This document shows positions 1 through 5,530 of a stretch of 5,877 nt of DNA, one piece after another (the stretch's first letter is position 1; the number at the start of each line of letters is the position of its first letter). The stretch lies in contig JAILPF010000468.1 in NCBI GenBank assembly GCA_024699575.1, forward strand, positions 1 through 5,877, given 5' to 3'. The notes under the pieces are model-generated. The model was not told where the DNA came from and ran no database searches. It saw only the letters and a program-made list of their open reading frames with translations. The stretch is from Acetatifactor sp. (lineage in GTDB: Bacteria; Bacillota; Clostridia; Lachnospirales; Lachnospiraceae). A program made the position numbers and the translations under genes.

Positions 1-46
1 AGCTATTAATCAATTATTAACATATGTTTGTCATGGAAAATAAAAG

Positions 47-376
47 ATGTACATATTATGTAAAAAACATGAAAATATAATTTTTTGTATGAGCGATATT
101 TCCGTAAATCAGAAGCTGGCTTTGGTTCAGCAGATTCGTGCACAGAATGCCCAAAATGAAGGTGATATGTCCCAGAGAAGACAAGTGTTATATGGGGGTG
201 AAGAAATATTAGAAGAAAATAGAAGCTTCCGGTCTTTTCGGATAAGAATGATAGTGACGATTTTGCTGGTTTGTGCGTTACTTCTCGCGGACCAGTTTCC
301 ACCATCTTTTTTCCGGTTTGATATGAATCAGGTTTATGAAATGCTTTCGGAAGACTTCCTGAATAATAAAAAATGA
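47..376 (+). CDS. Small single-pass membrane protein of unknown function
   Basis: I do not recognise a named family or a function. The 109-residue product has a polar, Gln/Asn/Arg-rich N-terminal half. It includes a segment around residues 27-50 (IRAQN...MSQRRQVLYG) whose spacing resembles small uncharacterised Lachnospiraceae membrane proteins; that resemblance is from memory and uncertain. A basic stretch (RSFRSFRIR, about 59-67) is followed by one hydrophobic helix (about 68-82) and a short acidic tail ending NNKK. The basic residues before the helix predict an N-in topology by the positive-inside rule. The start is ambiguous. ATG 47 has a weak GGAAA about 7-9 nt upstream. ATG 89 would give a 95-residue protein that begins closer to the conserved-looking part, but it has no Shine-Dalgarno sequence and lies 8 nt after a TATAAT. 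The stop codon sits inside the left arm of a terminator hairpin, and the gene converges on hisIE; both support a real gene. Confidence 0.7.
   Translation: MYILCKKHENIIFCMSDISVNQKLALVQQIRAQNAQNEGDMSQRRQVLYGGEEILEENRSFRSFRIRMIVTILLVCALLLADQFPPSFFRFDMNQVYEMLSEDFLNNKK
76..81 (+). promoter_or_regulatory. Possible -10 element (TATAAT) of the small membrane protein gene
   Basis: An exact TATAAT lies in a very AT-rich stretch. No good -35 hexamer is found 16-18 bp upstream. Transcription from it would begin near 88-89, exactly at the internal ATG at 89, which would make a leaderless message. In such AT-rich DNA the match could be chance, and the true promoter may lie upstream of the window. Confidence 0.25.
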
Positions 377-432
377 AGGAATTATGTCCCGGGTCAGATA
401 ACCCGGGCGATAACCCTTCAACTTATTTTTTT
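374..432. terminator. Bidirectional intrinsic terminator between the small gene and hisIE
   Basis: The core stem is CCCGGGT (388-394) with ACCCGGG (401-407) and a 6-nt loop. After two small internal loops it extends through TTAT/ATAA (382-385 with 410-413) and TGAAGG/CCTTCA (374-379 with 415-420). On the plus strand the stem is followed by ACTTATTTTTTTA (421-433). On the minus strand the outer stem is followed at once by TTTTTTATTATT (373 down to 362). It therefore suits both converging transcription units. The plus-strand T-tract overlaps the hisIE stop codon, and the outer stem overlaps the stop codon of the small gene. Confidence 0.88.
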
Positions 433-1714
433 ATCTATTGGCCAATTCTGTTGTTATATCTTCCCAGGTGATATTTTTTTCTGCCATAAGTACCATCATA
501 TGATAGAGAAAATCGCTTATTTCGTACTTAATCTCGTTTGGGTTGGGATTTTTGGCGGCAATGACAATCTCAGTTGCTTCTTCTCCAAGTTTTTTCAGAA
601 TTTTATCAATTCCTTTGTCGAACAGATAATTCGTGTATGAACCTTCTTTGGGGTTCACTTTTCTGTCTTTTATTACAGAGAATACTTCTTCGAATACCTG
701 CAGCGGATTGGTACTCTCCTCATATTCTTTTTTTGTAATTTCATTGAAGAAACAGCTTCTGGAGCCGGTATGGCATGCAGCCCCAATTTGAGAAACCTTT
801 GCAAGAATGGTATCCATATCACAATCGGCACTCAAGGATTTTACATATTGAAAATGCCCGCTGGTCTCACCTTTTAGCCACAGACTTTGTCTGCTTCTGC
901 TATAATAGTTCATTTTTCCCGTTTCCAAAGTCAGTTTATAGGATTCTTCATTCATGTATGCCATCATAAGTACCTGAGATGTGCGATAATCCTGTACAAT
1001 AACGGGGACAAGTCCATCGCTGTTTTTCTTAAAATCAGACCAGTTAAACGCTGCATCAAAGGACTGGATAGGAATATTATTTTCTTTACAAAGCTTCTTG
1101 AGAGAAGGAATCTCATTTACATTGTCGTTAATTGTATTGCCTGTAATTCCACAGACCGTCTCATGGGCAAAAATTTCCAAAAGCTTGTTCAGTGCAATCT
1201 GATTTATCTGAACAATGACTGGAAGCTGTGTTTGGCTCATAGTCTCTCTGATAATGTGAGGGTTTAAAAGGATAAGACATGAAACATATTTCTCTAAAAG
1301 TGCTTTTTCCTTTGTAACAATTTCATCATGGTCAACAGATGCCAGAATTTTATCTTTTCCGAATTTGAGGGAAACTTCTTCCGTAATTTCGATATTTAAA
1401 GGATTTTCATAGTCCAGAATCGCTTTTTTGCATCCGGCGTAAAGCAGCTTTTTAACATCTTCCATTCTTTTAATGTTACCGGTGCCGAAAACATCCATCT
1501 CTGCCACTTCACATATTTCTTTGATGATATCCAGAGCCCGTTCATGTTCTTCATCTGTTTTGGACATGTCGAACACAATCAATTCATCAGCATTATTTTC
1601 GTTATAAATTTGTACAAGACGGAGTGGATCGGTCTCTACAATGGTGGTGTCATGTAATCCCTTGACTGCATGTTCGTGATACAAATATATGCAGGGAATA
1701 AATTTCTTTGTCAT
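431..1714 (-). CDS. hisIE: HisIE, phosphoribosyl-AMP cyclohydrolase / phosphoribosyl-ATP pyrophosphatase, with N-terminal HisA/HisF-like domain
   Basis: This cytosolic enzyme carries out steps 2 and 3 of histidine synthesis. The HisE part removes pyrophosphate from phosphoribosyl-ATP, and the HisI part opens the purine ring of phosphoribosyl-AMP. At 427 residues it is about twice the usual HisIE length. Residues 1-~205 resemble a HisA/HisF half-barrel protein (VKGLHD near 18, DELIVFDMS near 43-51, [11 protein letters not shown] near 77-87), but the catalytic Asp positions appear lost. HisI covers about 228-330: the metal-site DCDMD motif supplies D297, C298, D299 and D301, and the other zinc cysteines are C314 and C321. 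HisE covers about 336-427, with the MazG-like carboxylates E378, E379, E382, E398 and D401. It is the last gene of the operon, 14 nt after hisB. Its TAAGGAG ribosome binding site contains the hisB stop codon, so coupled translation is likely. Confidence 0.95.
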   Translation of the reverse strand: MTKKFIPCIYLYHEHAVKGLHDTTIVETDPLRLVQIYNENNADELIVFDMSKTDEEHERALDIIKEICEVAEMDVFGTGNIKRMEDVKKLLYAGCKKAILDYENPLNIEITEEVSLKFGKDKILASVDHDEIVTKEKALLEKYVSCLILLNPHIIRETMSQTQLPVIVQINQIALNKLLEIFAHETVCGITGNTINDNVNEIPSLKKLCKENNIPIQSFDAAFNWSDFKKNSDGLVPVIVQDYRTSQVLMMAYMNEESYKLTLETGKMNYYSRSRQSLWLKGETSGHFQYVKSLSADCDMDTILAKVSQIGAACHTGSRSCFFNEITKKEYEESTNPLQVFEEVFSVIKDRKVNPKEGSYTNYLFDKGIDKILKKLGEEATEIVIAAKNPNPNEIKYEISDFLYHMMVLMAEKNITWEDITTELANR

Positions 1715-1724
1715 ACAGCGTTAT

Positions 1725-1731
1725 CTCCTTA
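1725..1731 (-). promoter_or_regulatory. hisIE ribosome binding site overlapping the hisB stop
   Basis: The minus strand reads TAAGGAG, then 10 nt, then ATG. The TAA is the hisB stop codon, so ribosomes ending hisB stop on the hisIE Shine-Dalgarno sequence. This supports the ATG at 1714 as the start. Confidence 0.8.
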
Positions 1732-2319
1732 CGAAAGGCTTCCTTTTGTGCTTAATACATCTGTGATACGTGAATCATATTGAGTTGCCTGATCAAGGGC
1801 TTTGGCAAACGCCTTAAAAATAGCTTCAATCATATGATGATTATTGATACCGTCCAATAATTTGATGTGGAGATTCATCCCTGCGCTATAAGATATTGCA
1901 TAGAAAAACTCTCTCACCAATTCGGTTTCAAGGTATCCGACCTTAGGGGTTGTAAAATTACAGTCAAAATTAAGATAAGGTCTGCCGCATAGGTCCAAGG
2001 CACATAATGCTAAAGCATCGTCCATGGGCAAGGTAAAGGAGCCATATCTGCAAATACCTTTTTTGTCCCCCAGAGCAGTTCGGATAGCCTGGCCGAGGAC
2101 AATTCCGGTATCTTCTACGGTGTGATGTCCATCCACCTGTAAATCGCCGGTTACTTTACATTCCAAATCAAAGAAGCCGTGTTTGGCAAATCCTTCCAGC
2201 ATATGGTCAAAGAAACCAATTCCGGTATCTATGGCTGATTTCCCGGTTCCGTCTAAGTTTATTTTTAATGTGATTGCGGTTTCTTTAGTAGTTCTATCAA
2301 CTGATGCAACTCTATCCAT
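1729..2319 (-). CDS. hisB: Imidazoleglycerol-phosphate dehydratase (HisB)
   Basis: This enzyme dehydrates imidazoleglycerol phosphate to imidazoleacetol phosphate, step 6 of the core pathway, in the cytosol. Its 196 residues match the monofunctional dehydratase. The N-terminal histidinol-phosphatase domain of enterobacterial HisB is absent, so that activity must come from another gene. The two duplicated halves each show the manganese-binding signature: GFFDHM (35-40) with HHTVED (65-70) in the first, and HHMIEA (161-166) in the second. MDDALA (99-104) and GYLETELVREFF (128-139) are also typical. The ATG at 2319 is preceded by GAGGG (2326-2330) at 6 nt spacing. The gene begins 21 nt after the hisD stop. 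Confidence 0.97.
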   Translation of the reverse strand: MDRVASVDRTTKETAITLKINLDGTGKSAIDTGIGFFDHMLEGFAKHGFFDLECKVTGDLQVDGHHTVEDTGIVLGQAIRTALGDKKGICRYGSFTLPMDDALALCALDLCGRPYLNFDCNFTTPKVGYLETELVREFFYAISYSAGMNLHIKLLDGINNHHMIEAIFKAFAKALDQATQYDSRITDVLSTKGSLS

Positions 2320-2325
2320 ACTGTT

Positions 2326-2330
2326 CCCTC
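2326..2330 (-). promoter_or_regulatory. hisB ribosome binding site
   Basis: GAGGG on the minus strand sits 6 nt before the hisB ATG, inside the 21-nt gap after hisD, and supports the chosen start. Confidence 0.7.
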
Positions 2331-2340
2331 GCTGAATTTC

Positions 2341-3630
2341 TTACTCAAATCTTACTTTAATACTGTTGGCATGTGCAGTCAAGCCTTCGCTTTCTGCAAA
2401 CATTTCTATCTGATTGTGTACCTTTTCCAAGGCCTCTCTTGAATAAGAAATAATACTTGTTTTCTTGATAAAATCGTCCACATTTACGGGGGAGAAAAAT
2501 TTAGCGGTCCCGTTTGTGGGTAGAATATGGTTTGGACCTGCAAAATAGTCTCCAAGTGGCTCTGATGCATATTCTCCCATGAAAATCGCGCCAGCATTTT
2601 TGATCCTGGTCATTGTGTCAAAAGGATTTTTGGTCAGTATTTCCAGGTGTTCTGAAGCAATCGCATTGGTTGCGTCAATTGCATCGCTCATGGAGTCTGC
2701 TAAGAGAATATAACCATAATTATCCAGAGATTTCTGGATAATTTCTCCTCTGGAAAGTTCCTTTACAAATCCTTCTACTTCTTCAGATACTTTTACGGCA
2801 AGTTCAGATGAGGTCGTAATCAATATAGCGCTTGCAAGCTCGTCATGCTCGGCCTGAGAAAGCAAATCTGCTGCAACGTACCTTGGGTTTGCTGTCTCAT
2901 CCGCAAGAACAAGAATCTCGCTGGGACCTGCAATGGAGTCGATGCTTACATAACCGTATACTGCTTTCTTGGCAAGAGCAACATAAATATTGCCGGGACC
3001 GGTAATCTTATCTACCTTAGGGATGGATTCTGTGCCAAAGGCAAGAGCTGCAATAGCCTGTGCTCCACCTACTTTGTAGATGGTATCAACGCCTGCAATG
3101 TCAGCGGCAACAAGAGTGCCGGGATTTACCTTGCCATCCTTTCCGGGAGGGGTTGTCATTACGATTTCTTTTACACCGGCAACCTTCGCCGGAATGACAT
3201 TCATCAGTACACTGGAGGGATAGGCAGCTTTTCCGCCCGGAACATATACACCTGCCTTTTCAATAGGTGTAATTTTCATTCCCAGAATTGTTCCGTCTTC
3301 CTTGGAATCAAACCAACTGTTGCGAAGTTGCTTCGCATGAAATCTTCTGATATTTTCAGCTGATTCCTTCAATACTTCGACCAGCTTGTCATCCATCATG
3401 CTATACGCCTCATCGATTTCTGCTCTTGTTACTTGGATGTTTTGAGCAGTGAGATTAAACTGGTCGTATTTTGCAGTATATTCAAATACTGCCTTATCTT
3501 TGTTTGCCTTTACATTTTCGATGATGGCATTTACTTTCTCTTCATACTGCGAATAATTGTTTGGGCTTCTCTTTAACAGATTATTTAAAATACTTTCCTT
3601 TGTTTCAGCGGTTAAATTAACAATTCTCAT
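2341..3630 (-). CDS. hisD: Histidinol dehydrogenase (HisD)
   Basis: HisD is a zinc- and NAD-dependent enzyme that oxidises L-histidinol to L-histidine in two steps, ending the pathway. It is full length at 429 residues. The residue numbers run almost in step with E. coli HisD: zinc ligands Q259 and H262 in SQAEHDE, D361, and H420 in EGLTAHANSI; catalytic pair E327/H328 in ASEHLEI. The Gly-rich VPGGKAAYPSSVLMN (130-144), KITGPGN (208-214) and GPSEILVLADE (235-245) segments are typical. GPNHILPT (365-372) carries H368. The start codon overlaps the hisG stop (ATGA), with GGAGGAG just upstream, so translation is probably coupled to hisG and yields are kept in proportion. No key residue is missing. 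Confidence 0.98.
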   Translation of the reverse strand: MRIVNLTAETKESILNNLLKRSPNNYSQYEEKVNAIIENVKANKDKAVFEYTAKYDQFNLTAQNIQVTRAEIDEAYSMMDDKLVEVLKESAENIRRFHAKQLRNSWFDSKEDGTILGMKITPIEKAGVYVPGGKAAYPSSVLMNVIPAKVAGVKEIVMTTPPGKDGKVNPGTLVAADIAGVDTIYKVGGAQAIAALAFGTESIPKVDKITGPGNIYVALAKKAVYGYVSIDSIAGPSEILVLADETANPRYVAADLLSQAEHDELASAILITTSSELAVKVSEEVEGFVKELSRGEIIQKSLDNYGYILLADSMSDAIDATNAIASEHLEILTKNPFDTMTRIKNAGAIFMGEYASEPLGDYFAGPNHILPTNGTAKFFSPVNVDDFIKKTSIISYSREALEKVHNQIEMFAESEGLTAHANSIKVRFE

Positions 3631-4286
3631 TGTGCTCCTCCATCTAATACTTTACGAATACGACTGATCAGGTCACGGATTCGTTCTGATTCCATCTGCA
3701 TACTGACGGGATTAATAATCATTCTGGCAGAAAGTGGACATACTTCCTCCAGAACTTCCAACCCGTTTTCTCTAAGGGTTGAACCTGTCTCAACAATATC
3801 AACAATTACATCAGAAAGCTCAACCAGTGGCCCGAGTTCGACAGAACCATTGAGTTTAATGATATCTACTGTCTGATGTTTTTTGTTGTAAAAGTAGTCT
3901 TTTGCTATATTTGGGTATTTGCTGGCTACGCGAATTCGCTCGTGATGTTTTAACAGCTCTGCTGCTGAGGATGGCCCGCAGACACACATACGACATTTGC
4001 CGAATCCCAGGTCGAGAACCTCATAGACATTTCGGTTCTCTTCAAGAATGGTATCTCTTCCGACAACACCGATATCCGCTGCCCCGTATTCGACATAGGT
4101 CGGTACATCCGGCCCTTTTGCCAGGAAAAATCGAAGCTTTAGTTCTTCGTTGACAAAAATCAACTTTCGTGAGTTTTTATCTTTCATTTCCTCACAGGTA
4201 ATTCCGATTTGTTCAAATAATTCCAAGGTTTTATTTGCCAGTCTTCCTTTGCCGAGGGCAAAGGTTAAATATCTTTCTTCGTTCAT
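3627..4286 (-). CDS. hisG: ATP phosphoribosyltransferase catalytic subunit, short form (HisG)
   Basis: HisG joins ATP and PRPP to make phosphoribosyl-ATP, the committed and usually feedback-controlled first step. The 219-residue length marks the short form (HisG-S), which lacks the C-terminal histidine-binding domain of long HisG and works as a hetero-octamer with HisZ. The hisZ gene lies directly upstream. Visible motifs are LGKGRL (11-16), the AKGPDVPTYVEYGAADIGVVG region (56-76), RVASKYPN (119-126), LNGSVELGP (145-153) and the PRPP-binding loop VDIVETGSTL (162-171). The ATG at 4286 has AGAGGC at 7 nt spacing (4294-4299). It starts 24 nt after hisZ, and its TGA overlaps the hisD ATG. Feedback by histidine would have to act through HisZ. 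Confidence 0.97.
   Translation of the reverse strand: MNEERYLTFALGKGRLANKTLELFEQIGITCEEMKDKNSRKLIFVNEELKLRFFLAKGPDVPTYVEYGAADIGVVGRDTILEENRNVYEVLDLGFGKCRMCVCGPSSAAELLKHHERIRVASKYPNIAKDYFYNKKHQTVDIIKLNGSVELGPLVELSDVIVDIVETGSTLRENGLEVLEEVCPLSARMIINPVSMQMESERIRDLISRIRKVLDGGAQ
3635..3641 (-). promoter_or_regulatory. hisD ribosome binding site inside the hisG 3' end
   Basis: GGAGGAG on the minus strand lies within the last codons of hisG, 4 nt before the hisD ATG (about 6 nt from the GGAGG core). It fixes the hisD start and fits reinitiation at the ATGA overlap. Confidence 0.8.
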
Positions 4287-4293
4287 ATTTAAT

Positions 4294-4299
4294 GCCTCT
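4294..4299 (-). promoter_or_regulatory. hisG ribosome binding site
   Basis: AGAGGC on the minus strand ends 7 nt before the hisG ATG, within the 24-nt gap after hisZ. It is moderately strong and supports the start at 4286. Confidence 0.6.
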
Positions 4300-4310
4300 A
4301 TTCATCCGGT

Positions 4311-5435
4311 TTATGATTGTACAGGAATTAATTCAACTGCGACGCCCTTTTCTCTCAACGCTTGAGCTTCCTGTAATTTTGCTGTGAAATCAGCGGTATT
4401 ATTGGACTGATATGTTATGGTACGCTTGGGGTTGGCAGAGTCTATAGCAACCTTTTGTCTGGATAATGCTTCTAATATATCATCAATTACAATGACAAAA
4501 CCGATTGCAGGAGCATTTTTTCCAAACTGATGTAACAGATTATCATATCGGCCACCTGTTACAACCGCATCCCCAACTCCGTATGTATATGCTTTAAAAA
4601 TCACACCGGTATAATAGTTATAATTACTGAGTAAGCCTAAATCAAAGGAGACATAATGCTCCACTCCGTAGAGTTTTAATACTTCATAAAGTTTTTCCAG
4701 TCTGGCGATTGCATTGAGGGAGCGTGCGTTTTTTACAGCAGCCTTTGCATCGGAAAGAGAACTCATATTTCCAAACATATCGGAAATTTGTAAAAGGATT
4801 TTACGATATGGCTCCTTTACAGCTCTTTCATTTAAGAGCTCTTCCGCTGCAAAATAATTTTTCCCGGAGATGCAAGCCCTTAAATCGGATTCGGTATCTT
4901 CATCCAGTCCTGCCTCTTCACATAAGCCTTTAAAATATTCAACCTCTCCAATGCTTACCTGAAACTGTTTCAAACCAACATTCTGTAAAGCACGAATCAA
5001 CAGACAGATGATTTCTGCATCAGCTTCCACAGAATTATCATTGATCAACTCGGCTCCGATTTGTGTAACTTCTTTGAGTTTACCCTGTAGACTGGAGGTG
5101 TTGGTAAAGGTATTTCCAAGATAGCTGAAACGAATCGGAACGGTTTCATCCATAAAATACTTTGCTGCACATCGCGCGACTGAGGGGGTAAAATCCGGTC
5201 GCAGTACCAAAGTATTTCCATCTTTATCAAAAAATTTATATAAATCCTTACTTGGAATTGTGCCGATTTCTTTGGAAAAGACGTCAAAATATTCAAAAGT
5301 TGGTGTTTGAATGTCTTCAAAACCGTACAAATGAATGATTTCATGCAACTTCTGCTCTATATTCAGCTTTTTCGTATATTCCAATCCATAGATATCACGG
5401 ACACCCTCAGGGGTATGTAATAATTTTTTGCTCAT
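4311..5435 (-). CDS. hisZ: ATP phosphoribosyltransferase regulatory subunit (HisZ)
   Basis: HisZ is a catalytically dead paralogue of histidyl-tRNA synthetase that assembles with short HisG, activates it and carries the histidine feedback site. The 374 residues show the class II synthetase core: LHTPEGVRDIYG (6-17), TPTFEYFDVFSKE (44-56), LRPDFTPSVAR (78-88), IRFSYLGNTF (101-110) and VVTGGRYDNLL (291-301). At the position of the HisRS motif RGLDYYTG the sequence reads SNYNYYTG (270-277), so the synthetase arginine is replaced. This argues against a real HisRS, as does the incomplete anticodon-binding domain. The tail (about 338-371) looks like a short remnant of that domain. The ATG at 5435 has GGAG at 7 nt spacing. 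It is the first gene of the operon, directly behind a strong promoter and next to hisG, its partner. Confidence 0.96.
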   Translation of the reverse strand: MSKKLLHTPEGVRDIYGLEYTKKLNIEQKLHEIIHLYGFEDIQTPTFEYFDVFSKEIGTIPSKDLYKFFDKDGNTLVLRPDFTPSVARCAAKYFMDETVPIRFSYLGNTFTNTSSLQGKLKEVTQIGAELINDNSVEADAEIICLLIRALQNVGLKQFQVSIGEVEYFKGLCEEAGLDEDTESDLRACISGKNYFAAEELLNERAVKEPYRKILLQISDMFGNMSSLSDAKAAVKNARSLNAIARLEKLYEVLKLYGVEHYVSFDLGLLSNYNYYTGVIFKAYTYGVGDAVVTGGRYDNLLHQFGKNAPAIGFVIVIDDILEALSRQKVAIDSANPKRTITYQSNNTADFTAKLQEAQALREKGVAVELIPVQS

Positions 5436-5442
5436 ATTATTT

Positions 5443-5446
5443 CTCC
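5443..5446 (-). promoter_or_regulatory. hisZ ribosome binding site
   Basis: TTTGGAGAAA on the minus strand places GGAG 7 nt before the hisZ ATG, an optimal distance that supports the start at 5435. Confidence 0.75.
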
Positions 5447-5449
5447 AAA

Positions 5450-5459
5450 CACTTTAGTG
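5450..5459. repeat. Short dyad CACT-TT-AGTG next to the hisZ ribosome binding site
   Basis: A perfect 4-bp-arm palindrome with a 2-bp spacer. Allowing one bulged base, flanking AAC/GTT extends it to 5448-5463. Its centre is 21 bp, about two helical turns, from the centre of the larger inverted repeat at 5467-5484. It may be a second operator half, a small mRNA hairpin near the ribosome binding site, or chance. Confidence 0.3.
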
Positions 5460-5466
5460 CGTTACC

Positions 5467-5484
5467 TTGCTACCATATTAGCAA
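5467..5484. promoter_or_regulatory. Inverted repeat TTGCTA-6-TAGCAA in the his leader, candidate operator
   Basis: Two perfect 6-bp arms, TTGCTA (5467-5472) and TAGCAA (5479-5484), flank CCATAT. It lies about 10-27 nt downstream of the predicted transcription start, a usual place for a repressor site. No T-tract follows in either direction, so it is not an intrinsic terminator. TrpR-like HisR (YerC family) repressors are reported to control his operons in Firmicutes and bind palindromes. Assigning this site to HisR is inference. Confidence 0.45.
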
Positions 5485-5494
5485 ACTAAATCTT

Positions 5495-5511
5495 TTATGT
5501 AGTATACATAA
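5495..5511. promoter_or_regulatory. Perfect dyad TTATGTA-3-TACATAA covering the his -10 element, candidate operator
   Basis: Seven-bp arms (5495-5501 and 5505-5511) are separated by GTA. The dyad contains the whole -10 hexamer (5501-5506), so a bound protein would block RNA polymerase. AT-rich -10 regions easily give partial palindromes, so part of the symmetry may be incidental. Confidence 0.4.
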
Positions 5512-5529
5512 TAGGGATACCGATGTCAA
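5501..5529 (-). promoter_or_regulatory. Sigma-A promoter of the his operon
   Basis: The minus strand reads TTGACA (5529-5524), 17 bp, TATACT (5506-5501): a perfect -35, optimal spacing and a 5/6 -10. The start is predicted near 5494, giving a leader of about 58 nt before hisZ. The -35 begins 1 nt after the recU stop codon. The leader is too short for a T-box and has no run of His codons, so control is more likely by initiation at the nearby dyads. Confidence 0.85.
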
Positions 5530-5530
5530 G

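Noticed and set aside
6..305. 99-codon open frame on the minus strand opposite the small membrane protein gene
   Set aside because: No recognisable domains. It lies beyond the his terminator with no promoter seen, and it opposes a gene supported by its terminator and membrane-protein layout.
887..1267. 126-codon open frame on the plus strand inside hisIE
   Set aside because: Antisense to the HisI domain and the barrel end, both with clear motifs on the minus strand; no supporting signals.
2845..3363. Long open frame (172 codons) on the plus strand antisense to hisD
   Set aside because: It lies wholly inside a well-supported hisD, has a composition with many Cys and no family signature, and has no ribosome binding site or promoter. 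It is a shadow of hisD codon bias.
4311..5435. Histidyl-tRNA synthetase (hisS)
   Set aside because: The RGLDYY arginine is replaced, the anticodon-binding domain is only a remnant, and the gene sits directly before short hisG. All three indicate HisZ.
5436..5494. T-box riboswitch or His-codon attenuator in the his leader
   Set aside because: The leader is only about 58 nt, with no T-box sequence, no terminator and no His codon run. The one mini-ORF (ATG GTA GCA AGG TAA) has no His codon and no ribosome binding site.
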